From Prevotella sp. (GTDB lineage: Bacteria; Bacteroidota; Bacteroidia; Bacteroidales; Bacteroidaceae): DNA of 64,000 bases. The notes beneath the pieces were generated by a model, which was not told the origin of the DNA, ran no database searches, and saw only the letters and a list, made by a program, of their open reading frames with translations. Location of the stretch: assembly GCA_017548605.1 (NCBI GenBank), contig JAFYZT010000037.1:52353-116352 (forward strand), given 5' to 3'. This document shows, in pieces, positions 35,296 to 42,805 of this stretch; position 1 is the stretch's first letter, and each line of letters starts with the position of its first letter. Position numbers and translations under genes: made by a program.

Positions 35296-35868
35296 ATGAG
35301 AAAGTTTTTATTTTATGTTTTGTTATTCTTCGGCTTGTCATCATCCGTTGATGGCCGAGAACATGATAAGGTGCCATTCATTGGTGACTGGGCAGGTGTG
35401 TTATCCTTAAGTTATGAATGTACCTTGTGTATCCATCTTCAAATAACACAAGATGATAGTACGCATGTGAAGGTTCAAATACAACCGTTTATCGAGGGGG
35501 AATATTACCCCGTCCAGTCTTATGATAGACCAGATATGATAGCCGAGACTTCTGACTCGCTCATGTTCGGCCATAGCATGGGTACGGTGGAAGAGGTTGG
35601 GGTATACGAAGGCATTGATTATACATCTTATGAGTTATTATGTTGTTATACGGTCACTTCGTCAGAACTTGGCATGTTATGTGAGTGTCATTTTTACACT
35701 TTTTATTATGACGCGAATAATAATCTGGTAAAAATACAAAATAATGATGAATTGTGGCGGTGTTTCAACCTTGTGCGTGTGGACAGTAACATTCATTGGT
35801 TTGAAACAGAGGACAATGAATTTCCTAATGATTCGAATAATCCTATGAACATCGTTCTCAAAAAATGA
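35296..35868 (+). CDS. Secreted protein of unknown function
   Basis: Protein of 190 residues with a signal peptide (MRKFLFYVLLFFGLSSSVDG). The mature part is acidic and probably beta-rich (DKVPFIGDWAGVLSLSYECT) with six cysteines, some paired in sequence (CTLC, CC, CEC). Its layout resembles small lipocalin-like beta-barrel domains, but no family is certain. Its stop overlaps the start of the next gene (ATGA). Confidence 0.65.
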   Translation: MRKFLFYVLLFFGLSSSVDGREHDKVPFIGDWAGVLSLSYECTLCIHLQITQDDSTHVKVQIQPFIEGEYYPVQSYDRPDMIAETSDSLMFGHSMGTVEEVGVYEGIDYTSYELLCCYTVTSSELGMLCECHFYTFYYDANNNLVKIQNNDELWRCFNLVRVDSNIHWFETEDNEFPNDSNNPMNIVLKK

Positions 35869-36923
35869 CGATTATGAAAAACTTATTATTATTCTTATTA
35901 GTATTAGTATGGTGCGGCATAGTGAATGCACAATCGCCCATGCTCACGGACAAAGTTATGGATATGGAATCCATGTGTCAAAAAACAGTCATGCAGGCAA
36001 TCCTCCCAGTAGAGGCAGAGGTGGCTTTCACATCCGTTATTATCATTGAAACGGAGACTGGGAAGGTCCTGGCCAACCTCAATCTATCTCGTTCAGGGGA
36101 TGAATGGGTAGAAGACGATGACCATGAAGTAGCGGCTAATCATACACGCCTTGCCTTGTACCTTGCTCTTCTTGAGTCGGGCGCAACACCATCCGATAGA
36201 TTTTATTCATCAGGTTTGTATGCCGACGAGTCGGGGGTATTCGTCAAGGATAGAAGTCGGAGTCATGGTGGCTATGGGAATATACGCTTGGCTGAGGCTG
36301 TAACCCGGAGTGATGTCTCACTCATTGAGGCTTGCGCCCAACAGTTCGACCTGTCTATGGGAAAGTACGCTTATTATTTTAGCCTGACTGGCTTTCGTCT
36401 CAGCAAAATACCTAAAGAAAAAAAATACGAAGATTTCCTTACTGAATATGAGGGCACGGCATGGAATCCAGCGGTAGTCTTGGGATATCAAAGCAAGGTG
36501 ACCCCATTGGAAATGGCTAGATGGATAGAAGGTGTCGCCAACCACGGGGTTGTCAAATCCGATTCTGAGGTTCTGTGTTCTATAAATTGTGGTAGTCAAC
36601 ATATAGACTCACTTCAATTTGTCCTCCGTGATAATGTTCTGTATGGTACAGCCAAAAAGGTTTCTTCAAATGAAATCCCAGTATCGGGTGCATGCTTAAT
36701 CTCACCGGAAAATGGACAGGGGTATTTGACAGCCACATTCCTTGGCTATACCCCAACATACACAATTGTTGTGAACGTTGAGGGCAATCTTCCAGTCATT
36801 CGCAGCATACCTGTTGATGTGGCTCGAAAAGTCGTTAATTGGATTGCAAAGCATCGTCTTGGAATGAATAATCAAACTAATATGTACGAACATAAGCGGA
36901 AATTGCCTCGAGGCGTTGACTGA
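35865..36923 (+). CDS. Penicillin-binding transpeptidase fold protein with degenerate active site
   Basis: Protein of 352 residues with a signal peptide (NLLLFLLVLVWCGIVNAQ); ATG 35874 is an alternative start. The layout matches the PBP transpeptidase domain: TETGKVLANLNLSR, LALYLALLESGATPSDRF, the hallmark TPLEMARWIEGVANHG (residues about 213-228), and a C-terminal FLGYTPTYTIVVNVEG strand. All three catalytic motifs are lost: SxxK is replaced by HTRL (93-96), SxN by RSD (148-150) and KTG by YGT (260-262). It is therefore probably a pseudo-enzyme that binds or senses rather than cross-links. It lies in an operon with small envelope proteins of the island. Confidence 0.75.
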   Translation: MTIMKNLLLFLLVLVWCGIVNAQSPMLTDKVMDMESMCQKTVMQAILPVEAEVAFTSVIIIETETGKVLANLNLSRSGDEWVEDDDHEVAANHTRLALYLALLESGATPSDRFYSSGLYADESGVFVKDRSRSHGGYGNIRLAEAVTRSDVSLIEACAQQFDLSMGKYAYYFSLTGFRLSKIPKEKKYEDFLTEYEGTAWNPAVVLGYQSKVTPLEMARWIEGVANHGVVKSDSEVLCSINCGSQHIDSLQFVLRDNVLYGTAKKVSSNEIPVSGACLISPENGQGYLTATFLGYTPTYTIVVNVEGNLPVIRSIPVDVARKVVNWIAKHRLGMNNQTNMYEHKRKLPRGVD

Positions 36924-36967
36924 TATTGAACTTTATTATTATCAATATATAATTGGAGGATCGTCAA

Positions 36968-37192
36968 ATGAAAAAGTTTTTACAATTTTTGGGCATTTCG
37001 GTAGTTTTGGCAATCTCGCTTTACGTCGAGCAACGGTGGTTCACGGGCTTTTCAGCAATCGTTGGATTGAGCCTGCTTGTATGCCTGGGTTTTTTATCAG
37101 AAAAATTTCTTGACAGATGGGTCGCCGTTGGTTTTTTTTATTGCTTGCTCTCGGTTCAGTACTTAATCAAGCCATCGGTTTACGAAAGATAG
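36968..37192 (+). CDS. Small multi-pass membrane protein (possible first part of a frameshifted gene)
   Basis: Frame of 74 residues with three hydrophobic stretches (FLQFLGISVVLAISLYV, FSAIVGLSLLVCLGFL, VAVGFFYCLLSVQYLI). A GGAGG sits 8 nt before the ATG, a real Shine-Dalgarno match that is unusual in this genome. The third helix runs over a T8 tract (37132-37139); a -1 shift there would continue into the next frame and give one 3-TM protein with a soluble C-terminal domain. No family recognised. Confidence 0.6.
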   Translation: MKKFLQFLGISVVLAISLYVEQRWFTGFSAIVGLSLLVCLGFLSEKFLDRWVAVGFFYCLLSVQYLIKPSVYER

Positions 37193-37572
37193 AGCATGCT
37201 AACGGGTCTGTGTCTATTGTCTCTTCTTTTTACCCTCTGGGGGTTCGCCTTGGCACAGGTGAAGAAGTTGACACGGTAATGAACTTGGCAAGAGGTTTCA
37301 AGAGTGACCATTCTGTACAATCTGAAGACATGTATGTTCTAGTCCAGGAATCAGGCAAGATCCTGCTGTTCAGTTCGCAAGAAAAGATTCTGGAAGGAAG
37401 GAACCTGAACTTCGAACTCAGAAAGATGGGTGTCGATAGCATACATATTTGCACGTATATAGATTCTAACGGCAGACGAAGAGAGGCCGATCTCTATGGC
37501 CGCGACTTGAATAGCCATAAGTATGAACCTCATATCCAATTTGATTACAGCGATTATAATCCCTCATTATAA
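37117..37572 (+). CDS. Envelope protein of unknown function, possible C-terminal part of a frameshifted gene
   Basis: Frame of 151 residues overlapping the preceding gene by 76 nt. If started at ATG 37117, it has a signal-like helix (WFFLLLALGSVLNQAIG) and a soluble domain (VDTVMNLARGFKSDHSVQSE, then a beta-rich part and a Tyr/Asp-rich end). The size of the overlap and the T8 run make it likely that the two frames are one gene, separated by slippage, sequencing error or phase variation. Confidence 0.55.
   Translation: MGRRWFFLLLALGSVLNQAIGLRKIEHANGSVSIVSSFYPLGVRLGTGEEVDTVMNLARGFKSDHSVQSEDMYVLVQESGKILLFSSQEKILEGRNLNFELRKMGVDSIHICTYIDSNGRRREADLYGRDLNSHKYEPHIQFDYSDYNPSL
37132..37139 (+). other. 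T8 homopolymer at a possible frameshift site
   Basis: Eight T preceded by G and followed by ATTGC, in the overlap of two frames encoding alternative third membrane helices. One extra T would fuse the frames. Confidence 0.6.
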
Positions 37573-37619
37573 TTAGCCCCTTGTAGGGAATTTTCAATAC
37601 TAATTTAATTTTTTTAATT

Positions 37620-37835
37620 ATGAAAAAGGCAATTTTTTCGGCGGTGTTATTCGCGATAGCGATAACCGTCTCCGCTTTAAACAGCGGATTCGCAAAGTTC
37701 CCATTTTCCGTGGAAGAATCGGCATGGCCCAATTCTGCGTGGCCGACAGATAAGGCAGATGCCAAGTGTCCTGCCTGGCCGGTGGAAAAAGCCGGTTTAA
37801 AGTTCCCGGCCTGGCCGGCGTGGCCAACCCCATAA
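37620..37835 (+). CDS. Small secreted Trp-Pro repeat peptide (wpp2)
   Basis: Peptide of 71 residues with a clear signal peptide (KKAIFSAVLFAIAITVSA). The mature part has five Trp, at residues 36, 41, 53, 65 and 68, each within Ala-Trp-Pro. Four Lys and one Cys (residue 50) divide these into short segments. There is no resemblance to a named family. It is preceded by an AT-rich leader and followed by a strong hairpin. Shared features with the interrupted peptide at 29038 are the MKK start, signal peptide, WP pairs and 5-residue spacing. It could be a structural or signalling peptide, a bacteriocin-like effector, or a substrate of the island's caspase-like proteases; none of these is shown. Confidence 0.7.
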   Translation: MKKAIFSAVLFAIAITVSALNSGFAKFPFSVEESAWPNSAWPTDKADAKCPAWPVEKAGLKFPAWPAWPTP

Positions 37836-37851
37836 TGGGCTCCTTTCGTAT

Positions 37852-37877
37852 CCTCCAGCACCAGATGGTGCTGGAGG
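37852..37877 (+). terminator. Perfect hairpin after the WP-repeat gene
   Basis: CCTCCAGCACCA / TGGTGCTGGAGG, a 12-bp stem with a 2-nt loop (or a 10-bp stem with a 6-nt loop). It has no T-run, so it may be a transcript-end stabiliser rather than a classical terminator. Confidence 0.55.
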
Positions 37878-37989
37878 AACGGTGAAAGCCACATTTTTCC
37901 CGGCTTCCATAGCGGTGAGAAAATCCATATCTTAACTTCTGAAAATGCCCTTTAATAGGAATGCACTTCTAAGAAACAAGACAAAAGAA

Positions 37990-39273
37990 CTAAAGTGCGT
38001 TTGCCGCATATAAGGGAATGTTGGTCATCCATTCTTGCTCGCGGTAGTCGGACAAGGAAAAGCGTATGCCGTGGAGGCTGGGGTGGCGTTCAACAAAGGA
38101 GCGTAGGCTTCGGGCTTTCAGGTTCTCCTCCGCCTTCACCTCTATGGGGATGACCTTTCCTTTCTTCTGCATGAGGAAGTCGATCTCTCCCCTGGAATTC
38201 TCTGCCGACCAATAGTAAAGGAGGTCTGCCGATTGAATTAGTTGCTGGCACACATACTGCTCGGTGAACGCCCCCTTGTAGGTGGAAAAGAGCGCGTCGC
38301 CCTCAATGAGAATCTCCGATGGGAGTTTGGCCATTGCGGAAAGAAGGCCGACATCAACCAGGAACAATTTGAATGCCGAGAAATCCTCGAAAGCGTTCAG
38401 CGGGAGTTCCCCGCTTTTCGTCCGGTTCACCTTGTAGATGAGTCCTGCATCTTTCAGCCATTCTATGGCTAACTCGAAATCCTTGGCACGTGCTCCTTGG
38501 CGAAGCAAGCCATATAGGAATTTCCTGTTTTCCTTGGATAACTGCCCGATGATGGAGTTCCATACAATTCGGATACGGGGCACCTGCTCTTTCGGCGCGT
38601 GTTTGGAGAAATCGCTTTCGTAGGACTGCAAGATGTTCTGTTGGATGCGCCTCACTTCATCGAGGTCTTTGTGCTGCACATAGGAGTTGACCGCTTCGGG
38701 CATTCCTCCTGTGAAGTAGTACGTTTTCAGGTAGTGTATGACACGGTCTCTCACAAATAACAGTTGATGCCAGTCTTGCTTATCGAGAAGATCCACTATG
38801 TCTTGTTCACCATGGGCCTTCAGAAATTCCGTGAACCGTAGTGGGTAGAGGTCGAGGAAGTCCACTTTTCCCGCGGGGAAAGAGTCGTTTTGATGCAAGG
38901 TGATGCCGAGGAGCGATCCGGCTGCAATGACCGGCTGTTGCCGGGCATTCTCGCAGAAATACTTGAGCGAGGTGAGTCCTCGTGGAGCCGCCTGTATCTC
39001 GTCGAAGATGAGTAGGGTATGTTTATCGATGGCAGTGTGAGCACGAAGGCCTATTGCCGTTAGGATTCGCTGTATGTTGAAGTCGTTTTCGAACACTTTC
39101 CGCAATATCTCGTCTTCCTCGAAATTGACATATATGAAACGGTCGAATGCCCGTTTGGCGAACTCCTTGATGAGCCATGTCTTGCCCACTTGGCGAGCCC
39201 CTCTCACGATCAGCGGCTTTCTTTCTGGACTGTTCTTCCAGATGTATAATTGGTTGATACTTTCTCTTTCCAT
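37990..39273 (-). CDS. AAA ATPase with DUF4143 C-terminal domain
   Basis: Cytoplasmic protein of 427 residues. The AAA_14-type ATPase has Walker A GARQVGKTW near residue 27 and Walker B TLLIFDEIQ near residue 90. The C-terminal DUF4143 region ends with GEIDFLMQKKGKVIPIEVKA, which has the E-ID...E-K spacing of PD-(D/E)xK nuclease-like folds. The family is abundant, often multi-copy and frequently mobile in Bacteroidales; its cellular role is unresolved. Monocistronic, with a promoter at 39339-39308 and three dyad repeats at 32-bp spacing just upstream of it. Confidence 0.92.
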   Translation of the reverse strand: MERESINQLYIWKNSPERKPLIVRGARQVGKTWLIKEFAKRAFDRFIYVNFEEDEILRKVFENDFNIQRILTAIGLRAHTAIDKHTLLIFDEIQAAPRGLTSLKYFCENARQQPVIAAGSLLGITLHQNDSFPAGKVDFLDLYPLRFTEFLKAHGEQDIVDLLDKQDWHQLLFVRDRVIHYLKTYYFTGGMPEAVNSYVQHKDLDEVRRIQQNILQSYESDFSKHAPKEQVPRIRIVWNSIIGQLSKENRKFLYGLLRQGARAKDFELAIEWLKDAGLIYKVNRTKSGELPLNAFEDFSAFKLFLVDVGLLSAMAKLPSEILIEGDALFSTYKGAFTEQYVCQQLIQSADLLYYWSAENSRGEIDFLMQKKGKVIPIEVKAEENLKARSLRSFVERHPSLHGIRFSLSDYREQEWMTNIPLYAANAL

Positions 39274-39307
39274 ATTCTTCCTGTGTGTGACATATTAAAG
39301 GACACTG

Positions 39308-39339
39308 CAAAGATAATGAAAGAAACTGATATGTACAAA
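39308..39339 (-). promoter_or_regulatory. Promoter of the AAA/DUF4143 gene
   Basis: Minus strand: -33 TTTG (39339-39336), a 20-nt spacer, -7 TATCTTTG (39315-39308). The predicted leader is about 30 nt. The first operator-like repeat overlaps the -33 element. Confidence 0.75.
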
Positions 39340-39424
39340 TTTATGTCCTTAAAAGTGTAAATATTTACATTTTTATGTCCTTAAAAATGTAAATAATCTC
39401 ATTTTTATGTCCTTAAAAATGTAA
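39335..39424. repeat. Three operator-like dyads with exact 32-bp period
   Basis: Core TTTATGTCCTTAAAA recurs with ATGTCC beginning at 39343, 39375 and 39407. The middle copy is a perfect dyad, TTACATTTTTA-TGTCCT-TAAAAATGTAA (39365-39392); the outer copies are imperfect. The 32-bp period is close to three helical turns, which would put bound proteins on one face. It lies directly upstream of the AAA/DUF4143 promoter. Confidence 0.7.
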
Positions 39425-39539
39425 TTTCAGGCTGGTTTTTTGACAAAGGAACACAAAGACGTATTTTCGGCTGTAGGAAAAAAGTATGTGAAACATTCCA
39501 CGTAGGACAATCGCGTAAAGACCACTCAGTACTCCAACA

Positions 39540-39574
39540 CCCTCCCTTTGGGAGGGCCGGGGTGGGTTCTCAAC
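39540..39574 (+). repeat. Dispersed CCCTCCC/GGGAGGG hairpin repeat, copy 3
   Basis: CCCTCCC-TTT-GGGAGGG, then CCGGGGTGGGTTCTCAAC. The TCA at 39570-39572 inside it is the minus-strand stop of the MGMT-family gene. The remaining 115 nt to the operators hold no gene. Confidence 0.75.
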
Positions 39575-39911
39575 ATTCGATTTTCGGTTCCCAAAGATGA
39601 CGGGCCATGTCAACATGGCCGTTGGGCTTGAAATGGACTCCCTCGCGCTCAAGCATCGGTCGTTGTGCAGCCCATCCTGGTGCGGTGCGCCCTGCGGCGT
39701 TCACCACACGGTGGCAGGGCACCTGTTCGGCACCAGGGGTGTAGCGGAGGGTGCGACCCACCATGCGGGCATGGCTGGGCCAACCAATAAGTGCGGCAAT
39801 GTGACCATAGGTGGTCACACTGCCGCACGGTATTTGGGCAACTACGTTGAGCACGTCTTCGCTGAAGGCACGTGCCTGTTGTGGCGTCATACGCGACGGA
39901 TAGTCTCTCAT
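39570..39911 (-). CDS. Small MGMT-family DNA methyltransferase-like protein
   Basis: Protein of 113 residues that contains only the DNA-binding/active-site domain of O6-alkylguanine-DNA alkyltransferase (GSVTTYGHIAALIGWP, arginine finger region RTLRYTP, then QVPCHRVVN). The acceptor cysteine of PCHR is present, unlike in alkyltransferase-like proteins, which have Trp there. The N-terminal domain of Ada/Ogt is absent. It may repair or flag alkylated guanine. The start overlaps the acyl-CoA dehydrogenase stop (ATGA), so the two are coupled. Confidence 0.85.
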   Translation of the reverse strand: MRDYPSRMTPQQARAFSEDVLNVVAQIPCGSVTTYGHIAALIGWPSHARMVGRTLRYTPGAEQVPCHRVVNAAGRTAPGWAAQRPMLEREGVHFKPNGHVDMARHLWEPKIEC

Positions 39912-41647
39912 GCTTCGGCCTGTTCCCCGGCTTCCTCTTCCTTGGCGCGGAAACTGGGCAGTTCCTCGGCGGTGAAGTGGCGCACGTAGATGGCTTTGCC
40001 CATCACGTCTTCCTCAGCCATACGCACATAAACCTGTGCGCTCTTGCCGAACAGTTCGGGAGCCTTCGTGGCATCGCCGATGATGAGCAGCGACATGATG
40101 ATGTCGCCAGTCATGTCGTACAGACGACGGGCCAGGAAGTCCTGCAACTCCTGGTTCTGCGCTTCCTTCACATAGTTGAGGGCAGCCTCGTATTGGGCCA
40201 CCATGCCCTCAATACGTTTCTTCAGCGGTTTCATTTCGTCGCTCACCTCCTGCTCCAGCATCTCTTTCATGATACCGAGGTAGGTGCCGTTGGTGATGTA
40301 ACGGATGGCAGCCACCACCTGCAACTGTGTCGTACCTTCGTAGATGGAGAAGATACGGGCGTCGCGGAACAGACGTTGGCTCTTGTATTCCATGATGAAA
40401 CCTGAACCACCGTGGATGGAGATGGCATCGTAGGCGTTCTGGTTGGCATATTCGGAGTTCATACCCTTAGCCAGCGGCGTGAAGGCATCGGCCAGACGTT
40501 GGAATTTCTTCAGTTCCTGACGTTCCTCAGCCTCCAGCTTACGGTCGCGTTGGATATCTTCCAGTGCCTTGTACACATCCACATAGCAGGCTGTCTGATA
40601 GAGCAGTGAGCGACCGGCATCCAGCTTGGCTTTCATGCGGGCGAGCATGTCATAGACAGCGGGGAACTCGATGATTTTCTGACCGAACTGCTGGCGCTCC
40701 TTGGCATATTTCAGTCCTTCGTTATAGGCTTCCTGCTCTACGCCAACACTCTGTGCGGCAATGCCCAGACGGGCACCGTTCATCAGGGCCATCACATATT
40801 TGATAAGTCCCATACGGGTGCTGCCGCAAAGTTCAGCCTTGGCATTCTTGTAGGTCAACTCACAGGTGGGAGAGCCGTGGATACCGAGCTTGTGTTCGAT
40901 GTGACGCACGTTAACACCGCCTTGACGCTTGTCGTAGATGAACATCGACAGACCGCGACCGTCCTTCGTGCCTTCCTCGGAACGGGCGAGCACGAGGTGG
41001 ATATCACTATCACCGTTAGTGATGAAACGCTTCACACCGTTCAGGCGCCAGCAGTCTTCCTTTTCATCGTAGGTAGCCTTGAGCATCACACGCTGCAGGT
41101 CGGAACCGGCATCGGGCTCAGTGAGGTCCATCGACATAGTCTCACCGGCACATACGCGAGGTATATATTTCTCGCGTTGCTCCTCGGAACCAAACTCATA
41201 GAGGGTGTCGATGCACGACTGCAACGACCAGATGTTTTGGAATCCGGCATCGGCTGCGGCGATGACCTCGCTCAGCATTGAGAAGACAGCGTTGGGCAGG
41301 TTCAGACCGCCATAGCGGCGAGGCATGCTCACACCGTGCAGGCCAGCCTTGCGAGTGGCGTCGAGGTTCTCGAAGGTCTTCGAGGCATAGATCATACGTC
41401 CGTTCTCAAGATGTGGTCCTTCAAGATCCACACTCTCCGAGTTCGGCTCGATGATGTTGGCTGCCACGTCGCCCGTGATATCGAGTATGCGTTTGTAGTT
41501 CTCGATGGCATCCTCGAAGTCGACGGGTGCATCGGCATATTCTTTCGCATCAGCGAAACCCTTTTCTTTCAGCTCAACGATACGAGCCATCAAGGGGTGG
41601 TTCAAGTAGAACCCGATCTCAGGATGATCGCTATAATAGTTTGCCAT
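39908..41647 (-). CDS. Acyl-CoA dehydrogenase
   Basis: FAD enzyme of 579 residues that oxidises an acyl-CoA and passes electrons to electron-transfer flavoprotein. Signature segments are MSMDLTEPDAGSDLQ, GVKRFITNGDSD, KERQQFGQKIIEFPAV, IHGGSGFIMEY and the catalytic-base region FSIYEGTTQLQ. It is about 200 residues longer than short-chain enzymes, with an extended N-terminus (about 60 residues) and a helical C-terminal extension, as in the long Bacteroidota type. It lies downstream of etfB and etfA on the same strand, which makes a shared electron path likely. Confidence 0.92.
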   Translation of the reverse strand: MANYYSDHPEIGFYLNHPLMARIVELKEKGFADAKEYADAPVDFEDAIENYKRILDITGDVAANIIEPNSESVDLEGPHLENGRMIYASKTFENLDATRKAGLHGVSMPRRYGGLNLPNAVFSMLSEVIAAADAGFQNIWSLQSCIDTLYEFGSEEQREKYIPRVCAGETMSMDLTEPDAGSDLQRVMLKATYDEKEDCWRLNGVKRFITNGDSDIHLVLARSEEGTKDGRGLSMFIYDKRQGGVNVRHIEHKLGIHGSPTCELTYKNAKAELCGSTRMGLIKYVMALMNGARLGIAAQSVGVEQEAYNEGLKYAKERQQFGQKIIEFPAVYDMLARMKAKLDAGRSLLYQTACYVDVYKALEDIQRDRKLEAEERQELKKFQRLADAFTPLAKGMNSEYANQNAYDAISIHGGSGFIMEYKSQRLFRDARIFSIYEGTTQLQVVAAIRYITNGTYLGIMKEMLEQEVSDEMKPLKKRIEGMVAQYEAALNYVKEAQNQELQDFLARRLYDMTGDIIMSLLIIGDATKAPELFGKSAQVYVRMAEEDVMGKAIYVRHFTAEELPSFRAKEEEAGEQAEA

Positions 41648-41782
41648 TTGGTTTGTTTTTTATGGAGTCAAAGGAAGATAAAAGAAGGTAAAGGAAGATA
41701 AAGGACATTAGTCTGTTATTCCTTGTATTATCGACAATGCTGTTAATTCTCCTAACTTCCTTTAACTTCTTAACTCCTGAAA
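41648..41782. repeat. Purine microsatellite gap between etfA and the dehydrogenase
   Basis: Contains GGAAGATAAAAGAAGGTAAA-type units near 41667-41705 and an inverted-sense TCCTAACTTCCTTTAACTTC near 41750-41775. No terminator was seen, so read-through from etfA is likely. Confidence 0.55.
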
Positions 41783-42805
41783 TTATTTACTATTCTGTTT
41801 ATAATACTTAATCAGTTTCGGAACCACCTCTTCTACAGTACCAACAATGACGTAGTCGGCAATCTTGTTGATGGGAGCGTCGGGGTCGCTGTTCACAGAG
41901 ATGATGATGCCGGAGTCTTGCATACCGGCGATGTGCTGAATCTGACCGCTAATGCCACAGGCGATATACACCTTCGGATGCACGGTAACGCCTGTCTGAC
42001 CAATCTGACGGTCATGGTCGCAGAAACCGGCATCGACGGCGGCACGGCTGCCACCTACCTCGCCGTGGAGCACCTTGGCGAGGTCGAAGAGCATGTCGAA
42101 ACCTTCTTTCGACCCCATGCCGTAACCGCCGGCCACCACGATGGGCGCACCTTTGAGGTTATGCTTGGCGGCTTCCACATGGTGGTCGAGCACCTTCACC
42201 ACGAAGGCTTCGGGACTGACATATTTCGATACCTCGGGATAGACAACTTCGTTCTTGGCCTGGCCCTCATAAACGGCTTTTTGCATCACGCCCGAACGCA
42301 CGGTGGCCATCTGCGGACGATGGTCGGGATTGACAATCGTGGCCACGATGTTACCGCCGAAGGCAGGACGAATCTGATAGAGCAGGTTGTCATAGTGCTT
42401 GTCGTTCTTCTTGTCGTCATATTCGCCAATCTCCAACTGTGTGCAGTCGGCGGTCAGACCACTGGTCAGCGATGATGACACGCGCGGGCCGAGGTCGCGG
42501 CCGATGACGGTGGCACCCATCAGACAGATTTGCGGCTTCTCCTCCTTGAACAGATTGACCATGATGTCAGTGTGGGGTGCCGAGGTGTAGGGGAACAGTT
42601 CGGGTCCATCAAAAACAAACAATTTATCGACACCATAGGGGAGAATCTGCTCTTCCACCTGACCCTTGATGCCTGTGCCTATGACCACGGCATGCAGTTC
42701 CACGTTCAGTTCGTTGGCCAGTTTGCGGCCCTTGGTAAGCAACTCTTGTGACACTTCCTGCACAAGGGTGCCTTCCACTTCACAATATACAAAAACGTTG
42801 TTCAT
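41783..42805 (-). CDS. etfA: Electron transfer flavoprotein subunit alpha
   Basis: FAD-binding subunit of ETF, 340 residues. The C-terminal FAD domain carries VGGSRAAVDAGFCDHDRQIG, KVYIACGISGQIQH and ISVNSDPDAPINKIADYVI, all hallmark alpha-ETF motifs. Its start codon overlaps the last base of etfB (42805). Together with etfB it shuttles electrons between acyl-CoA dehydrogenase and the respiratory chain. Confidence 0.95.
   Translation of the reverse strand: MNNVFVYCEVEGTLVQEVSQELLTKGRKLANELNVELHAVVIGTGIKGQVEEQILPYGVDKLFVFDGPELFPYTSAPHTDIMVNLFKEEKPQICLMGATVIGRDLGPRVSSSLTSGLTADCTQLEIGEYDDKKNDKHYDNLLYQIRPAFGGNIVATIVNPDHRPQMATVRSGVMQKAVYEGQAKNEVVYPEVSKYVSPEAFVVKVLDHHVEAAKHNLKGAPIVVAGGYGMGSKEGFDMLFDLAKVLHGEVGGSRAAVDAGFCDHDRQIGQTGVTVHPKVYIACGISGQIQHIAGMQDSGIIISVNSDPDAPINKIADYVIVGTVEEVVPKLIKYYKQNSK

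Noticed and set aside
39335-39424. 32-bp period repeats considered as a CRISPR array or plasmid iterons
   Set aside because: Only three units, no unique spacers and no cas or rep genes nearby; position next to a promoter fits operators better.
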